64,000 nt of DNA from VXNE01 sp965203615 (GTDB lineage Bacteria > Pseudomonadota > Gammaproteobacteria > Pseudomonadales > Azotimanducaceae), in the NCBI GenBank assembly GCA_965203615.1, contig OZ241900.1, positions 2,666,001 through 2,730,000 of the forward strand. Reading direction: 5' to 3'. The notes below the pieces were generated by a model. That model saw only the letters and a program-made list of their open reading frames with translations, had not been told where the DNA came from and did no database searches. The position numbers and the translations under genes were made by a program. Each line of letters begins with the position of its first letter. Position 1 is the first letter of the stretch. Of the stretch, positions 1 to 8,840 are shown in pieces.

Positions 1-50
1 CTGTACTCTAGGCACAGCATGAACGGGGGACATCCCTGGCGGAGTGACCG

Positions 51-707
51 ATGACGCTAAGGTTCGCCGAAGAAGTGCTGCTGCTCCTGCTGCACGACGA
101 CAATGGCAAGTTCGCCCGGGTGCCGGAGTGGTCCCTCCGATATGCCCTCGGGGGCGGCGTATTGATGGATCTGGCGCTGGAAAACCGGATCGACACGGAC
201 CTTGAGAAACTGGTCCTCATCGACTCGACGCCGGTGGGCGACAGTCTCCTGGACCCCCTGCTCGAGGAAATCGCTGCGACCGAGGAATCCCACGACGCGC
301 GCTACTGGGTGGAAGTGGCCGCCGGGCGCGCATGGGAAATCCGTGAAGAAGCGCTGTCGCGTCTCATCGAACGAGGAATCCTGGAACAGCGGGAGGACCG
401 GTTCCTTTGGGTTCTGTCGGCGCGGCGCTACCCCGTGATCGACGGCAAGGCCGAGCGCGAGCTGAAGCTCCGCATCATGGAGGTGTTGTTCAGCGATGCG
501 CTTCCGGATCCTCGGGACATCGTGATCATAGGCCTGGCGGACGCGTGCGGGATCTTCAAGGAGTTGCTGGCCGAGCGCGAGCTGGACCTGGTTGCGGAAC
601 GCATCGGGCAGGTGCGGAAGATGGACCTGATCGGCCAGGCCGTATCCAGCGCAATCTGGGACATCGAGACAGCGGTCGCGGCGGCGATGCCTCCGCTCGC
701 GTACTGA
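51..707 (+). CDS. GPP34 (GOLPH3-like) family protein
   Basis: The 218-residue product fits the GPP34 family. Eukaryotic members bind phosphatidylinositol-4-phosphate at the Golgi; bacterial members have no settled role. The family signature is visible near the N-terminus as LRFAEEVLLLLLHDDNGK (residues 3-20), followed by ALGGGVLMDLALENRID (32-48). The length is usual for bacterial members. No signal peptide or membrane segment is seen, so a cytosolic, possibly membrane-associated protein is likely. The ATG at 51 has a GGAG seven bases upstream. The gene converges on the next one, with a single base between the two stop codons. The family call is firm; a lipid-related role is only an inference. 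Confidence 0.8.
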   Translation: MTLRFAEEVLLLLLHDDNGKFARVPEWSLRYALGGGVLMDLALENRIDTDLEKLVLIDSTPVGDSLLDPLLEEIAATEESHDARYWVEVAAGRAWEIREEALSRLIERGILEQREDRFLWVLSARRYPVIDGKAERELKLRIMEVLFSDALPDPRDIVIIGLADACGIFKELLAERELDLVAERIGQVRKMDLIGQAVSSAIWDIETAVAAAMPPLAY

Positions 708-708
708 C

Positions 709-1377
709 TCAGGACAGTCCCTCGACCGGAATCGATGCGCCGTGAATGGCGCTTGCGGCGTCCGATGCCAGGAACATCACCACGGCGGCGACTTCCTCCG
801 GCTTCACCCACTTCGAGAAATCCGCTTGCGGCATGTCCTCCCGGTTGCGGGGGGTATCGATGATGCTCGGCAGGATGCAGTTCACATTGACGCCGGCCGC
901 CTTGAGTTCGTCCGCAAGGGATTCGGTCAGCCGCAGCACGACGCTCTTCGAAGCGCAGTAGGCGCCCATTGCGCCGGTCCCCCGCAGGCCGGCCCGCGCG
1001 CCGATGTTGACGATTCTTCCCGCCCCGCGATCCCGCATTCCCGGGACGACGGCGCGCACCATGTTGAGTACCGTGCGGGCGTTCAGGTTGAACATGAAGT
1101 CCCAGGTCTCGTCCGTTGTCTCGGCGACGGACTCGCCCATCGTGAAGCCGCCGGCAATGTTGGCGAGGATGTCTATGTGTCCGATTTCTTCGACCGCCCG
1201 TTTTGCGCCGTCCGGGTCCATGAGGTCGGCGACGATACTGCGGTAGGCGGGTGTTGTCCGGACGATGTCGACACCCGTCACATCCGCATTGGCCAGGTGG
1301 AACGCGTCGGCGACAGCACCACCGAGAACGCCGGCGGAACCGGTCACCACCACGCACTTGCCGTCGAAGTCATACAT
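709..1377 (-). CDS. SDR-family oxidoreductase
   Basis: A 222-residue classical short-chain dehydrogenase/reductase, NAD(P)-dependent and cytosolic. The N-terminal Rossmann motif TGSAGVLG lies near residues 12-19 and the catalytic YxxxK appears as YCASK near residue 140. The C-terminus has the usual LASDAASAIHGASIPVEG segment of FabG-like enzymes. The position normally holding the catalytic serine reads NIGARAG, as in a subgroup of SDRs with an atypical active site, so the substrate cannot be named. It is transcribed toward the GPP34 gene and away from the glycosylase gene at 1491, with about 110 bases between the divergent starts. Confidence 0.85.
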   Translation of the reverse strand: MYDFDGKCVVVTGSAGVLGGAVADAFHLANADVTGVDIVRTTPAYRSIVADLMDPDGAKRAVEEIGHIDILANIAGGFTMGESVAETTDETWDFMFNLNARTVLNMVRAVVPGMRDRGAGRIVNIGARAGLRGTGAMGAYCASKSVVLRLTESLADELKAAGVNVNCILPSIIDTPRNREDMPQADFSKWVKPEEVAAVVMFLASDAASAIHGASIPVEGLS

Positions 1378-1490
1378 ACCGATATTCCCTTGGGCACTGC
1401 GCGAAAATCATACCGCAGCCCCCTGGCCGGGTTGCACCACGGCGGGAGTGACTGGGACAATCTTCCGCCCGTGTCCGCAGAGCCCTGGCG

Positions 1491-2360
1491 ATGCCGGAAC
1501 TGCCGGATCTGACGATCTACATCGAGCACCTTGACCGCCGGGTTGCCGGACATCGGCTGCTGGACATTCGTCTTCGGAGCCCGTTCCTCCTGCGTTCGGT
1601 GTCCCCTTCCCCGGAGGAGGTTCGGGATCGACTCGTCAGGGGCGTGAGACGCCTCGCGAAACAGATCGTGTTCGACCTCGAGGACGACTGTTTCATGGTC
1701 GTGCATCTCATGATCGCCGGTCGCCTGCGCTGGTACGAGACCGGCAAGGCTCCGCCGCGCGCCGGACTCGCGGCGTTCGACTTCTCCTCGGGAACGGTGC
1801 TCCTGACCGAAGCGAGCAAGAAGAAGCGGGCCTCGCTGCGACTCGTCTCCGGGGCCGAGGCCCTGGCGGCCCTTGACCCGGGCGGCCTCGAACTGTTCGA
1901 CATCGATGCGGCGACCTTCGCCGATCAGCTCCGGGCATCCCGGCACACGTTGAAGCGCACGCTGACCGATCAGCGCATCTTCGCAGGTGTCGGCAACGCC
2001 TATTCGGACGAAATCCTGCTTGCCGCGGGGTTGTCTCCCTTCAAACGCGCGCCCGACGTAAGCAACGACGAGGCCGCCCGCCTGTTCGAGGCTTGCAGGA
2101 CGACATTGACCGATTGGATCGACATACTGCGGGCGAAGGCCGGCGCCAGGTTCCCGAGCAAGGTCACCGCCTTTCACCCGGAAATGGCTGCGCACGGGAA
2201 GTACAAGGATCCTTGCCCGGTTTGCGGAGCGCCCATCCAGCGCATCGTGTACGCGGAAAACGAAAGCAACTACTGCGCGCGATGCCAGACGGGTGGCCGC
2301 CTGCTGGCCGACCGCTCCCTCTCCAGGCTGTTGAAGGAGAGCTACCCGAAACGCATCTAG
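1491..2360 (+). CDS. Fpg/Nei family DNA glycosylase
   Basis: A 289-residue base-excision repair glycosylase/AP lyase of the formamidopyrimidine (Fpg/MutM)-Nei family. The mature N-terminal proline-glutamate needed for Schiff-base chemistry is present (MPELPD). HLMIAGRL matches the family's HLGMSGRL-type segment. GVGNAYSDEILLAAGLSPF matches the helix-two-turn-helix DNA-binding core. The C-terminus carries a zinc finger of the form CxxC-x16-CxxC (from CPVC to CARC). The length is close to that of other members. It lies alone between a divergent SDR gene and the TldD-like pair. The sequence does not show whether oxidised purines or pyrimidines are preferred, so no symbol is given. Confidence 0.9.
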   Translation: MPELPDLTIYIEHLDRRVAGHRLLDIRLRSPFLLRSVSPSPEEVRDRLVRGVRRLAKQIVFDLEDDCFMVVHLMIAGRLRWYETGKAPPRAGLAAFDFSSGTVLLTEASKKKRASLRLVSGAEALAALDPGGLELFDIDAATFADQLRASRHTLKRTLTDQRIFAGVGNAYSDEILLAAGLSPFKRAPDVSNDEAARLFEACRTTLTDWIDILRAKAGARFPSKVTAFHPEMAAHGKYKDPCPVCGAPIQRIVYAENESNYCARCQTGGRLLADRSLSRLLKESYPKRI

Positions 2361-2459
2361 CAGACTGCGCCGTGGAACGGCACTGACTGCCTTCGGTGAC
2401 GGATTCCATTGACGCACGCGTCGCCGCTCCATAGGGTTGTCAACGGCAAGGAGGTGACG

Positions 2460-4253
2460 ATGAGCCAGCCAGGTGCGCCGCGACCGGTATTAGCGCAATG
2501 CAGGTTCCGGAGGCGTTGCCCGATACCCGCGGAATCGGGTTTCGGCCGCGTTGCGTCGTGCGCCCTGGCCATCCTGTTGTTCGCCAGCCAGGCGACGGCG
2601 GATGTGCTCGACGTCATGCGCGACGAACTCGAGCGCTCGCGGGGAGTTCTCGCGCAACAACCCACGCCCACCTACTACCTGAGCTACGAGATCACCGAAG
2701 ACGAGTCGGTCACGGTGAATGGTGCGTTCGGGAGCCTGACGCGGTCGTGGGAGAGCGTGCGACGAAGCCTCGACATCGATCTCAGGGTGGGCAGCCCGGC
2801 GCTCGACAATACGCGCGAACTGTCGCAGCGTGTCAGGCGCGGGTTGGGTAATTTCGGTCGCGCTGCGCCGATTCCGATCGATGACGAAGAGGGGCTGCGC
2901 ACCGTACTCTGGGATCGAACCGACAAGGAATACAAGCAAGCCATCGAGCGATTCACCAAGGTTCAGGGCGATGTGCAGGTCAACGTCGAGACCGGGGACA
3001 AGACCGGCGACTTCTCCCCGGAGAAAGCGGAGGTAGCCTCCGAAGAGACGGTTGTGCTCCGTGCTGATCGGACCGGTTGGGAAGAGAAGGTGCGCCGATA
3101 CTCAGCCCCGTTCGCCAACTCACCGCACGTGTTTTCGGCAAACGCCTCGATTTGGGGCAACATCGAGACCCGCTGGTACGTCAACAGTGAAGGGTCGGCG
3201 ATCAAGACGTCGACCGCCTACTACCGCGTCTCGATCAATGCCGTCACGCGGGCGGAGGACGGCATGTTTCTGCCGCGCTCGGAGCAGTTTTTCTCCCTCT
3301 CTCCGGAGGGACTTCCGGACGACGAAACGGTGATGGCCGCCGTTCACAAGATGGTCGGCGATCTGGAAGCGCTTCGGACGGCACCCCTGGTGGAGCCCTA
3401 CGCCGGTCCCGCTATCCTTTCCGGCAAGGCGAGCGGCGTCTTCTTTCACGAGATCCTCGGCCACCGCCTGGAGGGCCACCGCCAGAAAGGCGTAACGGAA
3501 GCGCAGACGTTTCGCAAGATGGTGGGCGAATCCGTGCTGCCGGAGACGTTCTCCGTGACCTTCGATCCGACGATCCGGCGGTTTGGCGCCACCGACCTGG
3601 TGGGCGCGTACCGCTATGACAACCAGGGCGTCAAGGCTCGGCGCGTGCCGGTCATCGTCGACGGGGTGCTGACGAACTTCCTCATGGCGCGAATTCCCAT
3701 AGAGGGTTTCCCCAGGTCCAACGGCCACGGGCGCAAGAACACCGGATACGCACCGGTGGCGCGGCAATCCAATCTGATCATCGAGGCGTCGGAGACAATG
3801 ACGCGGGAGGAACTCAAGGCCCGGCTGCTGGCCATGGTGGAACGCGACGGCAAGGACTTCGGCCTGTTCTTCGACCGCATCCAGGGAGGTTTCACAATTA
3901 CCGACAGAGAACTGCCGAATGTCTTCACGGTGAACCCGACCGTGGTCTACCGAATCAACCTGGACGGCAGCGAGGAAATGGTGAGGGGCGCGAATCTCAT
4001 CGGGACACCGCTTACCGCCTTTAGCCGGATCGAAGCGGCGGGCGACGACTTTCAGGTGTTCAACGGCACCTGCGGTGCGGAATCGGGCGCGGTCCCGGTG
4101 GCCACCGTATCGCCTTCGATCCTGGTCTCCCAGATCGAAGTGCAGAAGGCGGGGACAGAGCAAACTCGCCTGCCGATCCTGCCGCCGCCCGGAGACGCAT
4201 CGAAGTCCTTGAACGATGTACGCCCACTGGTCTCGACGGGAGAAGCGCCATGA
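2460..4253 (+). CDS. Exported TldD/PmbA-like metalloprotease, catalytic-type subunit
   Basis: A 597-residue member of the TldD/PmbA (peptidase U62) family. The metal-binding motif HEILGH is intact at His330-Glu331-His335. The C-terminal NGTCGAESG segment keeps the cysteine typical of TldD-type subunits. The ATG at 2460 follows AAGGAGGTGACG, so it is preferred over a TTG at 2409. Residues 30-48 form a hydrophobic stretch after a basic region and end in ATADV, which looks like a signal peptide. Classical TldD/TldE are cytosolic, so export would be unusual. The stop overlaps the next ATG by four bases (ATGA), and the neighbour is a paralogue, as in TldD/TldE heterodimers. The peptide substrate is unknown. 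Confidence 0.87.
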   Translation: MSQPGAPRPVLAQCRFRRRCPIPAESGFGRVASCALAILLFASQATADVLDVMRDELERSRGVLAQQPTPTYYLSYEITEDESVTVNGAFGSLTRSWESVRRSLDIDLRVGSPALDNTRELSQRVRRGLGNFGRAAPIPIDDEEGLRTVLWDRTDKEYKQAIERFTKVQGDVQVNVETGDKTGDFSPEKAEVASEETVVLRADRTGWEEKVRRYSAPFANSPHVFSANASIWGNIETRWYVNSEGSAIKTSTAYYRVSINAVTRAEDGMFLPRSEQFFSLSPEGLPDDETVMAAVHKMVGDLEALRTAPLVEPYAGPAILSGKASGVFFHEILGHRLEGHRQKGVTEAQTFRKMVGESVLPETFSVTFDPTIRRFGATDLVGAYRYDNQGVKARRVPVIVDGVLTNFLMARIPIEGFPRSNGHGRKNTGYAPVARQSNLIIEASETMTREELKARLLAMVERDGKDFGLFFDRIQGGFTITDRELPNVFTVNPTVVYRINLDGSEEMVRGANLIGTPLTAFSRIEAAGDDFQVFNGTCGAESGAVPVATVSPSILVSQIEVQKAGTEQTRLPILPPPGDASKSLNDVRPLVSTGEAP

Positions 4254-5995
4254 ATCTCTCGACGATCAAGAGATCCGTGCTCGCGGCCTTCGTCCTGTTC
4301 GCGGGCGCGACGCCGCTGGCTGCCCCGTTGGCTGAGGACAGTGCCCTGATGCGGGCGATGCGCGACGAGTTGGCGCGGTCGATGGCGCAATTGCAGTTGG
4401 AAGGTGCGGAAAAGCCGTACTTTCTCGCCTATCGGGTGCAGGAAAGGACCTACCAGAACGCGGCGGCGAGTCTCGGCGGTGTGCTGAGTGCCTCAGAGGG
4501 CGCCAACCGGCAACTGTTCGTCGAACTGCGGGTGGGCGACTATGGCTTCGACAACACGAACTTCATGACAATGGCCAATTCCTCAGCGATGAGGCCCACG
4601 ACCGCGTCCCTTTCCGTTGATGACGACTACAACACCTTGCGACGGCAGATCTGGTTGGCGACGGACACCGCCTACAAACGGGCTTTGGACCAGATCGCCG
4701 GCAAGCGCGCGGCGCTGCAGAATCAAACGCAGGTAAATAATGTCCCGGACTTCAGCGAAATGCCGCCGCACCGGTACGACGGCGGAACGGACGAGCGAAT
4801 CGAAACCGCGCCGGCCCGAACATTGGCGCGCGACGTCTCCGCCACCATGCGGGGGATGGCGCATCTTTCGCGCTCCGAGGTTCGGGTCGCCGCCTATTTT
4901 GAGCGCACGTGGTTTGTCAACAGTGAAGGGTCCGAGTTCGTTCGTGAAGCGCCGCATATCCAACTCTACGCGCTCGCCGGGGCGCAAGCGGTCGACGGCA
5001 CGGAGTTGGAGGACTTCGTCACCCTCTGGGTCAGGCGCTTGGAAGACCTTCCGGCGCCGATGGTGCTGGCGGAGCAGGTGCGCGCCATGACGAAACGCCT
5101 TGAGCAACGGCGCGAAGCGGACCACATGGAACGCTACGCCGGCCCGGTGCTGTTCCAAGGCCAGGCAGCGGCGGAACTTGTTATCCAGGTGTTCGGCCCC
5201 CGCCTGGTCGCTGTACGACTACCGACGTTCGACAACCCCTCGATGCAACGGACCCTGGCGCGGTTCCGCAACCCCTTCCTCGACAAGGTCGGCAGCCGGG
5301 TAATGCCGCGCTTTCTTTCTGTCGTTTCCGACCCGACGATTGCGGCCCACGACGGCGTCCCTTTGTTGGGCCTGCGGCCGGTCGACGATGACGGTCTGCC
5401 GACCCGGCGGACACCGCTGGTCGAGCGCGGCATCCTGAAGACGTTGCTGTCCACGCGTGTGCCCCTCGCGGAGGTGCCGAACAGCACCGCCAGCCGGTGG
5501 CGAGACATGCCCTCACCGGGCAGTCTGTTCGTCAATCCCTCGCGCGGACTCAGCGACGAGGAACTCAGGCAGGAACTCTTCGCGTTGGCGGCTGAGAGAG
5601 GTCTCGATCACGCCATCATCGTTCGCCGCATCGGCAGCCGATTGGCGAAACTGGATTGGCGCTCCCGTGGATTTGGCGGTGACGGCCGGTCGTCGAGCGT
5701 GGAGCCGCTGATCGGTGCCTACAAGGCGTTCCCCGACGGGCGGGAGGAACTGATTCCGATCGCGGCCCTGTCGACGTTGTCGGAGTCCGACTTCAGGAAC
5801 ATCGTTGATGTTTCCGCAACGACCTCACGGCACGACACGGGATTCTCGTTGACGGCCGGCGGGTGGACCGGATCCGGGACCCGGCCGATCTCGGTGATTG
5901 CACCGGCGCTCCTGTTTGAGGATGTCAGCGTCCGGCGACCCACGGCAAATATACCGACGCCGCCCCTGACGCCGCATCCGTTGTCGGAAGGCTGA
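4250..5995 (+). CDS. Exported TldD/PmbA-like protein lacking the metal motif
   Basis: A 581-residue paralogue of the upstream gene, translationally coupled to it by an ATGA overlap. The shared segment starting YAGPVLFQGQA aligns with YAGPAILSGKA of the partner. Where the partner has HEILGH, this protein reads IQVFGP, so the metal ligands are lost. The C-terminal TldD-type cysteine is also absent. The N-terminus MNLSTIKRSVLAAFVLF, followed by small residues and APLAED, is a plausible signal peptide. By analogy with TldE/PmbA this would be the non-catalytic subunit of a heterodimer, but in the cell envelope. The family assignment is firm; the pairing and location are inferences. Confidence 0.85.
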   Translation: MNLSTIKRSVLAAFVLFAGATPLAAPLAEDSALMRAMRDELARSMAQLQLEGAEKPYFLAYRVQERTYQNAAASLGGVLSASEGANRQLFVELRVGDYGFDNTNFMTMANSSAMRPTTASLSVDDDYNTLRRQIWLATDTAYKRALDQIAGKRAALQNQTQVNNVPDFSEMPPHRYDGGTDERIETAPARTLARDVSATMRGMAHLSRSEVRVAAYFERTWFVNSEGSEFVREAPHIQLYALAGAQAVDGTELEDFVTLWVRRLEDLPAPMVLAEQVRAMTKRLEQRREADHMERYAGPVLFQGQAAAELVIQVFGPRLVAVRLPTFDNPSMQRTLARFRNPFLDKVGSRVMPRFLSVVSDPTIAAHDGVPLLGLRPVDDDGLPTRRTPLVERGILKTLLSTRVPLAEVPNSTASRWRDMPSPGSLFVNPSRGLSDEELRQELFALAAERGLDHAIIVRRIGSRLAKLDWRSRGFGGDGRSSSVEPLIGAYKAFPDGREELIPIAALSTLSESDFRNIVDVSATTSRHDTGFSLTAGGWTGSGTRPISVIAPALLFEDVSVRRPTANIPTPPLTPHPLSEG

Positions 5996-6086
5996 CGGCC
6001 GCAAGGAACGGACACACCCGCAGGTTTTGTCAGGATTCGGGGTCCCTACCCACCTCCTTACCCACGTCGCAAACGATCGATCCGGC

Positions 6087-6512
6087 TCACCCGGTGGTCG
6101 CCCACGGATTCACCAGGTCGACCCCGGCACCCTCGAAATCCCCGACATTTCGCGTAACAACCACCATTTCCCTCGACCGAGCAATCGCCGCGATCTGACC
6201 GTCAGCCAGCGACAAGGGACGACCGATTGCTTGGCGGGTCGCGAAGATCTCCGCATACGCCCGCGCGGCAGAGCTGTCAAAGGACAAGACCCGGCCCGCG
6301 AAGAGGTTGCCGAACGCACGTTCCGCCGCGGCCACCAGACCCCTGCGCCTCGCCCCTTCGGGTAGGACAGCCAGACCGGCGCGGATCTCCGCCTCGGTAA
6401 CGCTCGTCACGAAGAGATCCCTCGTGTGCTGGCCGTCAAGCCACTCAACCACATCGCGGCTGGGGCTCTCCCGCATCAACTCCGAGACGACGTTCGTGTC
6501 GAGCACGACCAC
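6087..6512 (-). CDS. PIN-domain toxin (VapC/FitB-like ribonuclease)
   Basis: A 141-residue PIN-domain protein. The acidic metal-binding positions are visible: Asp in VVLDTNVVSELM (residues 2-13), Glu in VTEAEIRAGL, Asp in SLADGQIAAIA and Asp in TRNVGDFEG. This is the VapC/FitB layout, in which the toxin cleaves RNA and is held by an antitoxin. The start is a GTG at 6512, 15 bases after the antitoxin stop. Gene order is antitoxin first, toxin second, as in FitAB. The pair lies on the far side of an integrase remnant beside a tRNA gene, so it may be cargo of a lost integrated element. Confidence 0.88.
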   Translation of the reverse strand: MVVLDTNVVSELMRESPSRDVVEWLDGQHTRDLFVTSVTEAEIRAGLAVLPEGARRRGLVAAAERAFGNLFAGRVLSFDSSAARAYAEIFATRQAIGRPLSLADGQIAAIARSREMVVVTRNVGDFEGAGVDLVNPWATTG

Positions 6513-6527
6513 CGGACCAACTGCGCC

Positions 6528-6773
6528 TCAATCGAACCGCGGCGGCTCGCGCATCGCTTGGCGCGGCGGCAAGTCCAGTTCCACGTCGCCGAACGGCTTG
6601 AACAGCTCGTGAATCGCGGTGCCTAGCCCCTTCTGCGGCGCTGCCTCGCGCGCTACCGCCTCGGCCAGGATCAGCCGCGCTTCTTCCTCCATGGAGTTGC
6701 CATGGCCAGCCGCGCGCCGACGTAGCCGTGTCTTCACGTCGTCCTCAAGATTGCGAATCGTAATGCTCGCCAT
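6528..6773 (-). CDS. FitA-like ribbon-helix-helix antitoxin
   Basis: An 81-residue antitoxin partner of the PIN toxin. The N-terminus MASITIRNLEDDVKTRLRRR is the ribbon-helix-helix DNA-binding form of the FitA/RHH family, followed by the HGNSMEEEARLILAEAV helix. The C-terminal tail, rich in acidic and proline residues, would wrap the toxin. The ATG at 6773 has GAGGAGG just upstream on the coding strand, so a longer reading frame starting at 6827 is rejected. FitA-type antitoxins usually autorepress their operon through palindromes near the start; none was clearly found here. Confidence 0.87.
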   Translation of the reverse strand: MASITIRNLEDDVKTRLRRRAAGHGNSMEEEARLILAEAVAREAAPQKGLGTAIHELFKPFGDVELDLPPRQAMREPPRFD

Positions 6774-7137
6774 GTCCGGCCTCCTCAGTCCTTCTCGCAC
6801 TTTACGCGGTGATTGCGTTGCCATCAACTCCTTGACCAGGCCCGAATCCCACGCGTCCCGGTTCGTTCGGGCGAGGTGCCAATCAAGCGCGAAGGTCGTC
6901 CGCAGCGCGCAGCGCCATACGCCTCCGGCAGTTGTCCTCGCATCTGCCGCGCGTCCGCGACGGTCTCGGTACTGGCCGGTTTACGGAAAAATGAGGGGCA
7001 ACGTACTTCTGCTCCCATGCGATCAGCACCGATTGCCACCAACCGTCGTCGACGCTACCGCCCCTCAATCGCCTAAGAGTTTCCTTGAGCACGCTATCGA
7101 ACAGTTCCGTCCGAACCTGCGCAGGCGCTTGCGCCCC
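6774..7137. other. Intergenic stretch with no gene recognised
   Basis: Between the antitoxin start and the recognisable integrase remnant no convincing coding sequence was found. The minus-strand integrase frame stays open to about 6883 but no longer resembles integrases, so it may be decayed or rearranged sequence of a former mobile element. Confidence 0.4.
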
Positions 7138-7411
7138 TGTCGTCCAGACAGGCTTCAGGATTCGTAGGACATCCTCCCGTCCGATGCGATCGACGCGCAT
7201 GTCGCCGATGACTGGGAACGCCCGCTTCTCCATGGTCGACGAGCGGGGCCGGGCCACAGGCGAAGCCGAAGGCTGCGGCTGTGGGGCACTTGCATCCAGT
7301 TCTTCGCGGTCTTGCCGTCGCGCCGGATTGGCTTGGAATGTCGCTTCGACCGCCTTGCGAAAGATAGGTATCCGCGTTCGCCGCTTCTCCGCCAGCGCGT
7401 TCTTGTTAGTT
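7138..7411 (-). pseudogene. Tyrosine-recombinase (integrase) remnant
   Basis: Read on the minus strand from 7410, the frame gives NALAEKRRTRIPIFRKAVEA, then a proline-rich linker, then RAFPVIGDMRVDRIGREDVL, RILKPVWT. This matches the arm-binding/core-binding region of phage-type tyrosine integrases, whose typical sequence continues with an arginine-rich helix. Here the match stops after WTT and unrelated sequence follows. There is no catalytic domain (R...HxxR...Y) and no start codon upstream, because the tRNA gene begins at once. It is therefore a fragment. Its place at the 3' end of a tRNA gene is the usual position of an integrase next to its attachment site. Confidence 0.7.
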
Positions 7412-7496
7412 TGGTGCCCAGGGTGGGATTCGAACCCACACGCCCGAGGGCACAGGATTCTAAGTCCTGCTTGTCTACCAGTTTCAACACCTGGGC
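7412..7496 (-). tRNA. tRNA-Leu (anticodon TAG)
   Basis: The minus strand folds as a class II tRNA of 85 bases including an encoded CCA end. The acceptor stem GCCCAGG pairs with CCTGGGC, followed by discriminator A and CCA. The anticodon stem CAGGA/TCCTG encloses loop CTTAGAA, giving anticodon TAG (leucine, CUN codons). A long variable arm (TGCCCTCGGGCG) is present, as in tRNA-Leu. The T arm carries GGTTCGAATCC. The 3' end abuts an integrase remnant, so the gene was probably an attachment site. The 5' end lies six bases downstream of the alcohol dehydrogenase stop on the same strand. Confidence 0.95.
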
Positions 7497-7502
7497 AATG
7501 CG

Positions 7503-8549
7503 TTAGGCGGGATTCAGGTGCACCTTGATCGATTTCGTGGACTTGTCGAGCGCCGTCTCGAACGCCGTCTGCACGTCGTCCAGCGAGAAGCGATGGGTGA
7601 TTAGCGAGCGGGCAGCTTCCACGTTGTCGGCGATGATCTCGAGCGCAACCTGGTAGTCGGATCGGCCATCGCGCGCCGAGTAGACCATGGAGCCGACGAT
7701 CTCGACTTCCGGTCCCGACAGGTAGCGCCCGTCGATCGTGAGGGTGGGGACCGTGAACACGCCGAGCACCAGTACGCGCCCCTTCGGGCGAACCGCCCGC
7801 TGCGCCTGTATCAGCGCGGCGCCCTGACCGCCCACTGTCTCCACCGAGACGTCGATGGCCCGAAGCGTGGTCAGTTCTTCCAGGCGCGCCTTGCCGGTCT
7901 CGCTTTCGTCAATGACTTCGTTCGCACCGCACTTCAAGGCGGCATCGCGCTGGTGCGGATGGCGGGCCAGAACGATGACCCGCGCGCCCCGCGCGCGGGC
8001 TGCGAGGATCGCGGTGAGACCGATCGTGCCGGCACCCACGATGAGTACGGTTTCCTTGCCCTCCAGGCGGACCCTTTCGAAACCATGCACGGAACAGGCA
8101 AGCGGCTCGGCCAGGGCGCCGACCTCGGTGTCGACGCCACTGGGGACGCGATACACGGTGTTGGCCGGCACGTTGACGAATTCACTCATGCCGCCGTCAA
8201 CGCCGGCGCCTATCAGGCCCCGGTCGGAGCAGATGTTGTAGTCGCCTGACATGCAGAAGCGGCAGAAGCCGCATCGCAGCAGCGGTTCGATGCCAACGAT
8301 GTCGCCCTCCTTGACGTGATGGACATCGCTGGGCAAGGCGCTGACGGTGCCGGAGATTTCGTGTCCCGGAGTCCTGCCGACGCGTGGATCGAAATCACCC
8401 CGGAACGAGTGCAGGTCGGAACCGCAGATGCCCGCGCTGCCGACCGCGATCTGCACCTCCTGGGCCTTCGGTGCGACGCGTTCGCTCGCGCTGACCTCGA
8501 GTCTGCCGGCGTCCGCCGTCCAGCGGGCCGATTTGAAAGTAGCTTGCAT
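7503..8549 (-). CDS. Zinc-dependent alcohol dehydrogenase (MDR family)
   Basis: A 348-residue medium-chain dehydrogenase. The catalytic-zinc region shows GICGSDLHSF and GHEISGTV. The structural-zinc lobe shows CGFCRFCMSGDYNIC. The NAD(P)-binding motif is GAGTIGL. This is the sorbitol/threonine/galactitol-type branch of the family, oxidising a secondary alcohol with NAD(P), but the substrate cannot be read from sequence. The ATG at 8549 follows GGAGAGA and is preferred over an extension to 8636 that lacks the family N-terminus. The gene lies six bases upstream of tRNA-Leu on the same strand. Confidence 0.9.
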   Translation of the reverse strand: MQATFKSARWTADAGRLEVSASERVAPKAQEVQIAVGSAGICGSDLHSFRGDFDPRVGRTPGHEISGTVSALPSDVHHVKEGDIVGIEPLLRCGFCRFCMSGDYNICSDRGLIGAGVDGGMSEFVNVPANTVYRVPSGVDTEVGALAEPLACSVHGFERVRLEGKETVLIVGAGTIGLTAILAARARGARVIVLARHPHQRDAALKCGANEVIDESETGKARLEELTTLRAIDVSVETVGGQGAALIQAQRAVRPKGRVLVLGVFTVPTLTIDGRYLSGPEVEIVGSMVYSARDGRSDYQVALEIIADNVEAARSLITHRFSLDDVQTAFETALDKSTKSIKVHLNPA

Positions 8550-8840
8550 ATAAGGTCTCTCCGCCCGTGGTGCGGGACAGGACTTGCGCTCGAAAGTACC
8601 ACAGGGCACACCGCTGCCCAAGGCGCAGTCCGGCATCCGCCCGCCCGCCTCCTTCGACGGGGACGCGCAACTGTCGCAGGCGCAGCCACAGCTTATTCAG
8701 CCGATGCCACGGTCCATGATGCGTTGCAAGGGCCGGCGTGCGCCGAAGACCGGCGCGTAGTGCCGCGCACGGCGCGCGATCATGGGTGGTGGGCGTGGCG
8801 GCGGCGAGACGCGGTTGTACGCGACGGATTTCGTGGCGCG

